Positions 17,204-25,357 of a stretch of 64,000 nucleotides of DNA are shown one piece after another. The translations under genes and the position numbers were made by a program. The first letter of the stretch is position 1. Every line of letters starts with the position of its first letter. The stretch spans positions 620,001-684,000 of the forward strand of contig JAEUTP010000008.1 in the NCBI GenBank assembly GCA_016787705.1. The letters are read 5' to 3'. Source of the DNA: Bacteroidia bacterium. GTDB lineage: Bacteria; Bacteroidota; Bacteroidia; B-17B0; Aurantibacillaceae. The notes beneath the pieces are model-generated. The model saw only the letters and a list, made by a program, of their open reading frames with translations, was not told the DNA's origin and searched no databases.

Positions 17204-17962
17204 ATGAAAAAAGTAATTTTATTACTCGCAGTTCTGTTTTCATTAACAACTCATGCACAAACACTTAAAGATAAATTAAAGCGCAAAGCCGATAGTCTGG
17301 AAAAAGTGGCAAAAGATAAAGCCAACGCGGCTATTAGCGGAACTACAGCGCCCGCCTTAACTAACGAAGAGGTGATTAAAGGCTTGCGCGAAGCTTTAAC
17401 CGTTGGTACCAATAACTCTTCGGGGCTTGCCAGCAAGGTAGATGGTTTTTATAAGAATCCTAAGATCTTTATTCCATGGCCTGAAGAAGCAAAAGATATG
17501 AAAGTAAAGTTGACAAAAATGGGCATGACAAAAAAAATTACCGAGTTTGAAACCAGTTTAAACCGCGCTGCCGAAGAAGCCGCCTTAAAAGCCGCGCCGG
17601 TTTTTATTGATGCTATTACCAACATGAGTTTATCGGATGGTTTTGCAATTTTAAAAGGCGTTGATACTGCAGCTACAAATTATTTACGCAAAACAACATA
17701 CAATCCATTAAAAGAAAAATTTATGCCGGTGGTAAAAGAAGCCGTAGCAAAAGTAAAAGTAACAAGCTATTGGCAACCTTTGGCAACTGCTTACAACAAA
17801 CTGCCTGGCGTTAAAAAACAAAATCCTAATTTAGATGAATATGTAACCAACAAAGCTATTAATGGTTTAATGTTATTGATAGCCGACGAAGAAATTAAAA
17901 TTCGTAAAGACCCGATGGCGAGAGTTACTGATCTGCTTAAAAAGGTTTTTGGGAATCCTTAA
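17204..17962 (+). CDS. DUF4197 domain-containing secreted protein
   Basis: The 252-residue protein has a signal peptide (about 1-19, TTHAQ). Its mature part matches the DUF4197 pattern as I know it: LTNEEVIKGLREALTVGT.NSSGLASKVDGFYKNP.I.IPWPEEAK near the start, NRAAEEAALKAAPVFIDAI and MSLSDGFAILKG in the middle, and ATNYLRKTTYNPLKEKFMPVV plus LDEYVTNKAINGLMLLIADEE..IRKDPMAR near the end. It is mostly helical and periplasmic. The family's function is unknown. It stands alone, convergent with the UbiD-family gene 48 bases away, and I see no terminator in between. Confidence 0.88.
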   Translation: MKKVILLLAVLFSLTTHAQTLKDKLKRKADSLEKVAKDKANAAISGTTAPALTNEEVIKGLREALTVGTNNSSGLASKVDGFYKNPKIFIPWPEEAKDMKVKLTKMGMTKKITEFETSLNRAAEEAALKAAPVFIDAITNMSLSDGFAILKGVDTAATNYLRKTTYNPLKEKFMPVVKEAVAKVKVTSYWQPLATAYNKLPGVKKQNPNLDEYVTNKAINGLMLLIADEEIKIRKDPMARVTDLLKKVFGNP

Positions 17963-18010
17963 AAGGAAAGGGATTAAAGATAAAAGATCTGGAACTCAAG
18001 ATGTATTTAC

Positions 18011-19858
18011 TTAAGCCCACTTTTCCAAACTTCCACCTTTTTTAAAAAAGCGTTCAATACTTTTTTCTGTTTCCGGTAAAATTTTTAATTCAGGTGCATG
18101 ATGTGTTTTTTTGCGGGCATCAATGATCATTGGTCCCTTGCAGCCCCAATGTTTATTTTCTATAAATTCATCTACACCGTAAATATCATGACTTGGATTA
18201 CTACGCGTATAGGTTACCCAAACGTAATCGTTTAAATTTTTTGGAGATACTTGAAATTTAAAATCATCATAAATAACTATCTGCACAATACCTTCAAATT
18301 CATTTTTATGCTGCGAAATAAATGAAGCTAATTGCTGAATTTCTTTTTTTGCATTTTCATAACCAGAGAATTTATTTAATTCTAAACCAATAACTCCTTC
18401 CATCAACATAATAGCATTAGAAATAGAATCAGCCGAAGAAATTATTTTTGGCAATTCATTAATCAAGTCTCTTTTTTTATCACCATACGCTGCAACAATT
18501 AATTTACTTCCTTCGTTTATCCCATCACCACTGTAATCCAACGTATCCATAGTTGTTTTTGTTTGAAAATGCAGATCTCTGGTCAGATCAATTCTTTCAA
18601 AAACATGTTTAAAAAAATCGCGCACATCGTGGCAATTAATATCCTTTTTATCATCACCACTAATAAATAAATATTTTGCCAAACTTAATTGGCCGGTTCC
18701 CAAAATGCGATTGGCCTGCGTTAATAATTCCTGCGGACGTTTATTTTTTAAATACGGCGTGTAACGTTCGCTGCCAATTGCCAAAAGTAAAGGATGAACA
18801 CCTGCAGCATCCACCGCGTGTACTTCTTTTACACCAGGAATTTCGTTGGGTATCGCGCTTCCGCTTATTTCATGAATGAGAGCTCCAAACGCAGTATCTT
18901 CCTGCGGCGGCCTGCCAACAACGGTAAAGGGCCAAATAGCATTTTCTTTTGCATATACTTTATGCACTTTCATTAAAGGAAAATCGTGTGCTAAACTATA
19001 GTAACCCAGGTGATCACCAAAGGGTCCTTCGGGTTTATTTTCATTCGGAAAAACTTCTCCTGTAATTACAAAATCAGCATCTAACGAAACACAAAAACCA
19101 TCTACATGCGCGTAACGAAATCTTCTTCCGCCCAAGGCTCCCGCAAATGTTAACTCACTTAAACCTTCAGGCAAGGGCATTACAGCCGCCAAAGAATGGG
19201 CCGGCGGTCCACCAACAAATACGCTTACTTTTAAAGGAATATTTTTTTTATTGGTCTTGTTTTGATGAATACCAATACCACGGTGCAATTGATAATGTAA
19301 GCCAATTTCTTTATTTAATTCGTAATTATTTCCATTCAATTGAATACGGTACATACCCAGGTTTGAATTCATTACGCCCGGCTTATCAATATCTTCTGAA
19401 TATACTTGCGGCAATGTTACAAAAGCGCCACCATCCATTGGCCAGTGTTTTATTAAAGGCAGATCGGAAATTTTTATTTCTTTAAATCCCGCAGAAGAAA
19501 AAGATGCTTTTTTTGGCAAAGCTTTAATGGCAGCAAAACCTGTTGACGCAAATTTAAAAGGGCTCTTTAACGCTGCAATAGGGTTGTTTCGGAGCTCCAC
19601 CATTTTTTGCACTTTTTCAAAGGTATCTCTGAACATGAATTTGCTACGCTCTAACGTGCCAAACAAATTACTTACTGCTTTATAATTTGAGCCTTTTACC
19701 TTTTCAAATAAAACTGCCGGGCCGTTTTTTTCGAATAGTTTCAAATGAATGGCAGCCATCTCCAGGTTAGGATCAACTTCTTCTTTTACACGCACAAGCA
19801 TCCCGTTCTTCTCGAGATCATTAATGCATTGATTTAAATTTTTGTAGCTCATAATCAA
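18011..19858 (-). CDS. UbiD family decarboxylase (likely menaquinone/quinone pathway)
   Basis: The 615-residue protein resembles prenylated-FMN-dependent UbiD decarboxylases, which remove carboxylates from unsaturated or aromatic acids. Visible blocks are PAVLFEKVKGS near residue 50, HRGIGIHQ, FVGGPPAHSLAAVMPLPEG, a SLDADFVITGEV strand, PEGPFGDHLGYYS (the most conserved UbiD stretch), VVGRPPQEDTAFG, and VWVTYTRSNPSHDIYG late in the protein. It is longer than E. coli UbiD (about 500), as Bacteroidota menaquinone-pathway homologues are. No UbiX flavin prenyltransferase is visible in the window. ATG codons at 19858 and 19852 are both usable starts. The substrate is inferred. Confidence 0.9.
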   Translation of the reverse strand: MIMSYKNLNQCINDLEKNGMLVRVKEEVDPNLEMAAIHLKLFEKNGPAVLFEKVKGSNYKAVSNLFGTLERSKFMFRDTFEKVQKMVELRNNPIAALKSPFKFASTGFAAIKALPKKASFSSAGFKEIKISDLPLIKHWPMDGGAFVTLPQVYSEDIDKPGVMNSNLGMYRIQLNGNNYELNKEIGLHYQLHRGIGIHQNKTNKKNIPLKVSVFVGGPPAHSLAAVMPLPEGLSELTFAGALGGRRFRYAHVDGFCVSLDADFVITGEVFPNENKPEGPFGDHLGYYSLAHDFPLMKVHKVYAKENAIWPFTVVGRPPQEDTAFGALIHEISGSAIPNEIPGVKEVHAVDAAGVHPLLLAIGSERYTPYLKNKRPQELLTQANRILGTGQLSLAKYLFISGDDKKDINCHDVRDFFKHVFERIDLTRDLHFQTKTTMDTLDYSGDGINEGSKLIVAAYGDKKRDLINELPKIISSADSISNAIMLMEGVIGLELNKFSGYENAKKEIQQLASFISQHKNEFEGIVQIVIYDDFKFQVSPKNLNDYVWVTYTRSNPSHDIYGVDEFIENKHWGCKGPMIIDARKKTHHAPELKILPETEKSIERFFKKGGSLEKWA

Positions 19859-19883
19859 TAAACCAATTTAATGGCAGCTTGTT

Positions 19884-20978
19884 CTAAATTGCAAGATAAA
19901 ATCTTGTTTGTTGAAATTTTTTATAGGCTTTGGGTGTTTTAGATCTAAATCTCCATCCAAATGAAAAGCTTCCTGAAATAGAAGTATTTAATACTCCTAC
20001 AAAACCGCTATTGTAAATCGCAAAATCTGAAATAAAAGTTCCGACCATATAAAAACGTTTTAAGTTAAGACCAAAAGAACCACGACCATCGCCACTCCAT
20101 GAAACATAGGATAAAGGTCTTTTTCCCTCATTAATATAATTGTATGTACGCCACTGCTGTTCAGGGCCAATAATTAACATACCGCTCACAAAAAAAGCTT
20201 TAAAAATAACGAGTGCTCCTGCGGCACCAAAATTAACCGAAGTACCAATTACCTTTAAGCCGTTCATATCTTTATAATTGCCATAAAAGGCGCGAGATGG
20301 CATTGGAAAAAAAGAACTGTCGCATCTTAAATTATTATAACTTACACTGGCGCTTAATACCCATGTGGCCGCAGACCTAATTTGACGATAACTACCGGCG
20401 TAACCCGACCTGAAAGCATAATTGTAGTGGTTAGGAAAATAGATGAATTTGCTTCTGAATAATGTATTTTCTAAAGAAGGCTGCTGGTAATAAATGCCTG
20501 TTTTTTTAAAAGTTGTATCGTAAGTGGCAGTATTCTTATCATAAAAACCTTTAAAGTACCTGAATGAATTTTCAAGAAACCAAATATTGCCACCAAAATT
20601 AAAATTTGTAGTAATTGTTTTTGTATTTCCTTTTCCTTCGCTTTGCTTTGGTGGTGTTGTTCTTAATCCAAGAGCCAACGAAAACTTATCGTATGTTATG
20701 TCTATTCCACTTACTAACCTGGATTCGGCAAAGTAATTTGTTTTTGAAATGCCTACAGTGTCTTTTTCTTTGAACTGTTCAAATTCATTTCCAAAATTAC
20801 GGTAAGATTGAAAATATCCAATAATAAGGTTTGAATTAAATTTTTGATATCTTAAAGTGTCCCAACTTGCGTGCTTTCTTGCTTTTCTAAGATTTGCAGT
20901 ATCCGCTTTAAATAAGCTTTGCGCAAAAGTTGAAAACGCAAGTAATAAACAAATAGAAATTAAGGGTAAAGATTTCAT
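19884..20978 (-). CDS. DUF4421-like outer-membrane-type protein
   Basis: The 364-residue protein has a signal peptide (1-19, AFSTFAQ). The mature part is dominated by aromatic alternating strands (NLIIGYFQSYRNFG, FSLALGLRTTPP, NFNFGGNIWFLENSFRYFKGFY, SYVSWSGDGRGSFGLNL, GSFSFGWRFRSK) like a beta-barrel. SKFIYFPNHYNYAFRSGY and RSAATWVLSASVSYN resemble the DUF4421 family of Bacteroidota. Its function is unknown. Its start is only 38 bases from the divergent MscS gene. The assignment to DUF4421 is from memory of the pattern and would need a profile search. Confidence 0.7.
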   Translation of the reverse strand: MKSLPLISICLLLAFSTFAQSLFKADTANLRKARKHASWDTLRYQKFNSNLIIGYFQSYRNFGNEFEQFKEKDTVGISKTNYFAESRLVSGIDITYDKFSLALGLRTTPPKQSEGKGNTKTITTNFNFGGNIWFLENSFRYFKGFYDKNTATYDTTFKKTGIYYQQPSLENTLFRSKFIYFPNHYNYAFRSGYAGSYRQIRSAATWVLSASVSYNNLRCDSSFFPMPSRAFYGNYKDMNGLKVIGTSVNFGAAGALVIFKAFFVSGMLIIGPEQQWRTYNYINEGKRPLSYVSWSGDGRGSFGLNLKRFYMVGTFISDFAIYNSGFVGVLNTSISGSFSFGWRFRSKTPKAYKKFQQTRFYLAI

Positions 20979-20986
20979 TTTTTATT

Positions 20987-20994
20987 TAGCTTTG
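20987..20994 (+). promoter_or_regulatory. Possible -7 element TAGCTTTG before the MscS gene
   Basis: A perfect TAnnTTTG match lies 22 bases upstream of the MscS start codon in a 38-base divergent spacer. Any -33 element would overlap the first codons of the neighbouring minus-strand gene, and no clear TTTG is seen there. Confidence 0.4.
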
Positions 20995-21016
20995 TGAAGG
21001 TATAAAATTTTATAAT

Positions 21017-21916
21017 ATGTTATATTTTTTAGAGGCTGTAGATGAAATAAATAAATTGGTTCCAACTGCCGAAAATGTGAAAGCAACAATTGCTGTTGAG
21101 CAAAGCAGGCTTACTACTTTTTTAGATACGGTACTGAATCTTATCGCAGAATACACACCAAAAGTCATTTCTTCAATTATTGTTCTTTTAATTGGTATGT
21201 GGGTAATTAGCCGGGTTGCCAAAATTGCCGAAAAAACAATGGCGAAACGTAATCTGGATATTAGCCTTAGAACGTTTTTAAAAAGTTTATTAAGCATTGG
21301 TTTAAAAATTATTTTGATTGTAACTGTTGCCGGTATGATAGGCATTGGCACGGCCAGTTTTGTGACCATTTTGGGGGCTGCCGGTTTAGCGGTTGGTTTA
21401 GCATTGCAGGGTTCGCTCTCAAATTTTGCCGGCGGCGTTTTAATTTTAATATTTAAGCCATTTAAAGTTGGAGATACAATTGAAGCAGGTGGACAAACGG
21501 GTGAAGTAAAAGAGATACAGATCTTTAATACTATTCTTTTAACTGCCGATCATAAAACAGTTATATTGCCTAATGGACCTTTATCCAACGGAACAATTGT
21601 AAATATTTCGCGTTACGGAAGCTTGAGGTTGGAATTAAATTTTGCCATTAGTGCTGAAAATAATTTAGACACTGTTAAGCAAGCAATAAAAAGTGCTTTA
21701 GATCAAAATCAAAAAGTTCTGCTTTCACCTGAAGCCGGTATCTTTATTGGCAAAGTAACAGATGGTGCTGTAAATATTACAGTTAAGCCATATTGTAACC
21801 CTGAAGATAACGCACAATTAACAAGCGAATTATATCATGATATAAAAGCTGCATTTGATAAAAACAAGATCAAAGCACCAATACAACAACGTTTAATACA
21901 TAACGTAGCCAATTAA
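21017..21916 (+). CDS. Small-conductance mechanosensitive channel (MscS family)
   Basis: The channel opens under membrane tension to release solutes on osmotic downshock. At 299 residues it is of E. coli MscS size. An amphipathic N-terminus precedes three transmembrane segments: about 54-74 (VISSIIVLLIGMWVISRVA), about 90-112 (LLSIGLKIILIVTVAGMIG), and pore helix TM3 at about 115-147 (TILGAAGLAVGLALQGSLSNFAGGV) with the Gly/Ala packing pattern. The beta domain follows: FKVGDTIEAGGQTGEVKEI and VILPNGPLSNGTIVNISR, then the C-terminal alpha/beta vestibule. The MazG-like gene begins six bases downstream, so the two are probably cotranscribed. Confidence 0.95.
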   Translation: MLYFLEAVDEINKLVPTAENVKATIAVEQSRLTTFLDTVLNLIAEYTPKVISSIIVLLIGMWVISRVAKIAEKTMAKRNLDISLRTFLKSLLSIGLKIILIVTVAGMIGIGTASFVTILGAAGLAVGLALQGSLSNFAGGVLILIFKPFKVGDTIEAGGQTGEVKEIQIFNTILLTADHKTVILPNGPLSNGTIVNISRYGSLRLELNFAISAENNLDTVKQAIKSALDQNQKVLLSPEAGIFIGKVTDGAVNITVKPYCNPEDNAQLTSELYHDIKAAFDKNKIKAPIQQRLIHNVAN

Positions 21917-21922
21917 TAGTTT

Positions 21923-22249
21923 ATGGAAATTAAAGAAGCGCAAAAACTGGTTGATGACTGGATAAAAAAATACGGTGTTCGTTATTATAATGAGTTAACC
22001 AATATGGCCATATTAACCGAAGAGGTTGGTGAAGTAGCGCGGATAATGGCACGCCGTTATGGCGAGCAAAGCGAAAAGGAAAGTGATAAACAAAAAAAAC
22101 TGGATGATGAAATTGCTGATGTGTTATTTGTTTTAATTTGCATTGCCAACCAAACAGGAATTAATTTAGATGAAGCCTTAAAAAAGAATCTTGACAAAAA
22201 AACAGCGCGCGATTCGGAAAGGCATTTAAACAATGAGAAGTTAAGATAG
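21923..22249 (+). CDS. MazG-like nucleotide pyrophosphohydrolase
   Basis: A 108-residue single-domain protein with the all-alpha NTP pyrophosphatase metal-binding pattern: EEVGEVARIMARR (EExxE) at about 35-40 and the second acidic pair in LDDEIADVLFVLICIANQTG (ExxD). Such proteins hydrolyse NTPs or non-canonical nucleotides to the monophosphate and pyrophosphate, a house-cleaning role. The size fits a dimeric or tetrameric MazG-like enzyme, not the two-domain E. coli MazG. It follows the MscS gene by six bases and ends convergent to the 22288-23232 gene. A short AATCC/GGATT inversion in the spacer is too weak to call a terminator. Confidence 0.92.
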   Translation: MEIKEAQKLVDDWIKKYGVRYYNELTNMAILTEEVGEVARIMARRYGEQSEKESDKQKKLDDEIADVLFVLICIANQTGINLDEALKKNLDKKTARDSERHLNNEKLR

Positions 22250-22287
22250 CCTCACCCTAAATCCATCTCCAAAGGATTGAGACTATT

Positions 22288-23232
22288 TCAATAAAATAAA
22301 TTCGCGTTCGAAAAAACATTCCAATACAATTCAGGCTTTTTTACTTTTTGTCCTTCTTTAAATAAATACTGCTCACCTTTATCATCAATCATAGGTATGT
22401 GGCAGTTATGCGTTTTATTTAATTTTTTTGGAATAAAGCGCATATTATGAATGAACCTGTTTTGCACAGCGTTTCGTACTCTTTCAGCATCAATGCCAAT
22501 ATTTGCCTGTACATTTTGCATTAACCCAATGTTATATTTTAGTTGGGCACTTAATAAACCATGTGAGATCTTTGGATACAATCCGCCGGTTGTATCAATA
22601 TAGCATTTAGTATAAATTTTTTTATGATCAATATTTATGGTTCTTCCCATTTTGCCTGTCCATAATGTACAATTAACGCCTGTCTGTAAAATATCTTTAT
22701 ATTGGTATTGAATTAAGAAGGCACCGGTTCTAAAACGATCAAGAATTTGTTTTGCAAGAATATCATTTTCAATAATTACAGTTATATTATTGAATTGAAA
22801 AGCAGCAATGCCTGTAACCTGGCTGGTTTTAATTTTATTTATATAATAGTTATACGAATAAGCTATTGAATTTTTATAGCCCGTTTGGTTTGAAACAGAA
22901 TTAAGAAAGGGATTATAAAAATTTTGTTTTGCACCATAACCAAATGTTAAGCCTTGTGCTAAAACCATTTCTTCATAAATAAATTTTGGGCCAAGATTTT
23001 TAAAACTAAAATACGCGCGTATCTCTGAATTAGTTTGAATGAACTTATTTACGTAAAATAAATTAAAATTTAATCCGAAACGCTGGAAGTGCGTACCAAA
23101 AGCAAAATTAGCGCCAATATTAAAACCTATATTCGTGTTTTGATAAACTGTTTCCTGTGCAACAAGAGGTTTAAAAAAAACAAGAAAATAAACTAAAACA
23201 AGTGTTTTAATTATTTTATTTCCAATATTCAC
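22288..23232 (-). CDS. Secreted protein with polymorphic-toxin-23-like C-terminal part (tentative)
   Basis: The 314-residue protein has a signal peptide (about 1-25, PLVAQ). The first two thirds are aromatic beta strands (GFNIGANFAFGTHF, RFGLNFNLFYV, NSEIRAYFSFK, LTFGYGAKQNF, NSIAYSYNYYI) suggesting an outer-membrane barrel. The last third contains NIGIDAERVRNAVQNRFIHNM, which I recall as similar to proteins annotated 'polymorphic toxin type 23'. I cannot verify that here. The start overlaps the shikimate kinase stop by 17 bases. It could simply be a surface barrel of unknown function. No adjacent immunity gene is obvious. Confidence 0.5.
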   Translation of the reverse strand: MNIGNKIIKTLVLVYFLVFFKPLVAQETVYQNTNIGFNIGANFAFGTHFQRFGLNFNLFYVNKFIQTNSEIRAYFSFKNLGPKFIYEEMVLAQGLTFGYGAKQNFYNPFLNSVSNQTGYKNSIAYSYNYYINKIKTSQVTGIAAFQFNNITVIIENDILAKQILDRFRTGAFLIQYQYKDILQTGVNCTLWTGKMGRTINIDHKKIYTKCYIDTTGGLYPKISHGLLSAQLKYNIGLMQNVQANIGIDAERVRNAVQNRFIHNMRFIPKKLNKTHNCHIPMIDDKGEQYLFKEGQKVKKPELYWNVFSNANLFY

Positions 23233-23755
23233 TTAATGCGTGTTCCAAACTGTGTGGTGTTAAATTAATCCCTGATATCCGTATATCAGCTTGCTCATAA
23301 AATATAGAGCGTTCGGCTAATTTATCATTTATAAATTTAATCAATTCTTCGCCCTTTTTATCTTTTATTAAAGGACGTTTTATTTTTGATTTTTCTAAAC
23401 GTTGTGCTAAAGTTATTGCAGGTGTATCAATAAAAATAAGGCACCCCGATGCTTTTATATTTTCAAGATTGTTTTCAAAACAAATTGTGCCGCCGCCTAA
23501 AGCAATAACGGCTTTTTTTTCTTTTACAAGTAATTCGTTCAGGCAGGTTTGTTCTATTTTACGAAAAGCGGCTTCGCCAAAATTTTCGAATATTGAAGAA
23601 ACAGTAATCTTTTCTTTTTTTTCGATGTATTGATCAAGATCCACAAAAGCCCATTTCAACGATCGTGCCAGCTTTGCACCAAAAGTAGTTTTACCGCTTC
23701 CCATAAAGCCGGTTAAAAAAACATTACTTGCATCATTTTGTTCCTGAGCTGACAT
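23216..23755 (-). CDS. aroK: Shikimate kinase
   Basis: Phosphorylates the 3-hydroxyl of shikimate with ATP in the chorismate pathway. The 179-residue protein has the P-loop GFMGSGKTTFG, the shikimate-binding DLDQYIEKKEK (Asp pair after the first helix), a second substrate motif FGEAAFRKIE with its Arg, the GGGTICFEN motif at about 83-91, and a lid region RLEKSKIKRPLI. It follows the orphan SiaB-like gene by 21 bases in a hemB-siaB-like-aroK run and overlaps the next gene by 17 bases, so the cluster is probably cotranscribed. Confidence 0.95.
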   Translation of the reverse strand: MSAQEQNDASNVFLTGFMGSGKTTFGAKLARSLKWAFVDLDQYIEKKEKITVSSIFENFGEAAFRKIEQTCLNELLVKEKKAVIALGGGTICFENNLENIKASGCLIFIDTPAITLAQRLEKSKIKRPLIKDKKGEELIKFINDKLAERSIFYEQADIRISGINLTPHSLEHALSEYWK

Positions 23756-23776
23756 TAAGGAAAGTGCTTTTTAATC

Positions 23777-24304
23777 TTAAGAGGTTGTGTTGATCTTAAA
23801 ATTTATGCTGAATAAAAAATTCTCACCGTATTCTTTAAAATGAAAATTAAAATCGTTTGTTTTTAAAATAAGATCAATCATGCCAAGGCCTTCGGGCGTA
23901 ACATCCGCTACTCTTCCCTCCATCATTATTTGTGATTTTAAAGTCAGTAATTCTGTTTTGCTCTTACTATTTAAAAAATTCAGTTTTTCAATAATAGCTT
24001 GCTTTTGAAGGGCGTTCACCACATTTATGGTGTCAACAAGGTAACTTTTTTCACCCATCGATATCAACAAAAGTGATTTGTAATGTAACAAGGCATCGTC
24101 AGGAAAAAAATTATGTTTAATGATATTATCAACGCATTCGTTAATGGCATTATATACACGTTGAATAACAACTTCGTTTTCTTTGTTACCTTCTAATTTA
24201 CTTTTAGTAATGTTTAATACCTGGGTTAAAACACTGCTATCAATAAAGCCGTAATAGCTAAAAAGAACGTTTCCTGTATATAATATTTTACTGAGTGATC
24301 TCAT
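23777..24304 (-). CDS. SiaB-family (DUF6272) kinase-like protein, orphan
   Basis: The 175-residue protein resembles SiaB, an unusual histidine-kinase-fold Ser/Thr protein kinase that phosphorylates SiaC. It has the N-box pattern E56-x3-N60-x3-H64 in INECVDNIIKHN and a later G-rich segment TPEGLGMIDLILKTN, in the position of the ATP-lid helix. It is a paralogue of the protein at 48550-49110, which has the same E-x3-N-x3-H and GLGLLEIVYRSN pattern. No SiaA phosphatase or SiaC gene is adjacent here. The neighbours are hemB (nine bases upstream) and aroK. Its target is unknown. It could cross-talk with the SiaC-like proteins near 48-49 kb. Confidence 0.75.
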   Translation of the reverse strand: MRSLSKILYTGNVLFSYYGFIDSSVLTQVLNITKSKLEGNKENEVVIQRVYNAINECVDNIIKHNFFPDDALLHYKSLLLISMGEKSYLVDTINVVNALQKQAIIEKLNFLNSKSKTELLTLKSQIMMEGRVADVTPEGLGMIDLILKTNDFNFHFKEYGENFLFSINFKINTTS

Positions 24305-24313
24305 ATACTCTTT

Positions 24314-25291
24314 TTATTTCTTTGACAATGCAAATTCTTTTGCGAAGTAAGTTAATATAACGGATGCGCCTGCACGCTTCATACTTAATAAAATTTCATC
24401 ACGAACTTTATCCCCATCTATCCATTTTTTTGCAGCAGCAGCTTTTATCATAGCGTATTCGCCGCTTACATTATAAGCAGCAATTGGCAATGTAAAATTA
24501 TCACTCAGTGATTTTATAACATCTAAATAACTAAGCGCAGGTTTTACCATTAAAAAATCTGCTCCTTCAGCAGCATCCAGATCTGCTTCTAACAATGCTT
24601 CTTTACTATTTGCAGGATCCATCTGGTACGTTTTTTTATCACCAAATTTTGGCGCACTATCTAAAGCATCTCTAAACGGACCGTAAAAAGCACTCGCGTA
24701 TTTTGCGGTATAACTCATTATTGATACATCTGTAAACCCAGCATCATCCAAAGCTTCACGAATGTATCCAACCCGTCCATCCATCATATCGCTTGGCCCT
24801 ATAATATCGGCGCCTGCTTCTGCTTGTATTAAAGCCATTTTTGCGAGGATCTCTAACGTTTCATCATTCAATATCTTTCCGTTTTTTACATAACCATCAT
24901 GGCCATCGCTGCTATATGGATCCATGGCAACATCGGTCATTATTACCGCTTCAGGAAAACGTTTTTTTATTTCGCGAATGGTTGATGGATATAAACCTTT
25001 TTTATTTAATGATTCCGTTGCTTTTTTATCTTTTAATTTATCGTTTAAGCTTGGAAAGATATCAAAAGACATAATTCCTAATTTCATACAGCTTTCAATT
25101 TCTTTTAAAAGAAGATCCTGGCTTAATCTAAAAATACCGGGCATAGAAGACACTTCGGTTTTTTTATTTTTACCCTCGATTAAAAATAAAGGAAATATAA
25201 GATCGTTTACAGTAACAGAGTTTTCCTGCACCAGATTTCTAATAACAGAGTTTTTACGATTTCGACGGGGACGTTGTGGTAAATTTATCAT
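24314..25291 (-). CDS. hemB: Delta-aminolevulinic acid dehydratase (porphobilinogen synthase)
   Basis: Condenses two 5-aminolevulinate molecules to porphobilinogen in haem biosynthesis. The 325-residue protein has RPRRNRKN at the start, the metal site region TDVAMDPYSSDGHDG (residues 119-133), the SYTAKYASAFYGPFRDA block with its active-site Lys, and FLMVKPALSYLDVI with the Schiff-base Lys. The metal loop has Asp residues where zinc enzymes have Cys, so this is the magnesium-type (non-zinc) enzyme. hemA, the first enzyme of the same pathway, lies at 55946 in this window but is not linked to it. Confidence 0.97.
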   Translation of the reverse strand: MINLPQRPRRNRKNSVIRNLVQENSVTVNDLIFPLFLIEGKNKKTEVSSMPGIFRLSQDLLLKEIESCMKLGIMSFDIFPSLNDKLKDKKATESLNKKGLYPSTIREIKKRFPEAVIMTDVAMDPYSSDGHDGYVKNGKILNDETLEILAKMALIQAEAGADIIGPSDMMDGRVGYIREALDDAGFTDVSIMSYTAKYASAFYGPFRDALDSAPKFGDKKTYQMDPANSKEALLEADLDAAEGADFLMVKPALSYLDVIKSLSDNFTLPIAAYNVSGEYAMIKAAAAKKWIDGDKVRDEILLSMKRAGASVILTYFAKEFALSKK

Positions 25292-25357
25292 AAAATAATT
25301 TAGATAAAATTACATCATTTTCTTTAAATAATTATGGAATTTATTTAAGCCTAAAAG

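Noticed and set aside
22250..22287. AATCC...GGATT inversion after the MazG-like gene
   Set aside because: Only a 5-bp stem without T-run; not enough to call a terminator.
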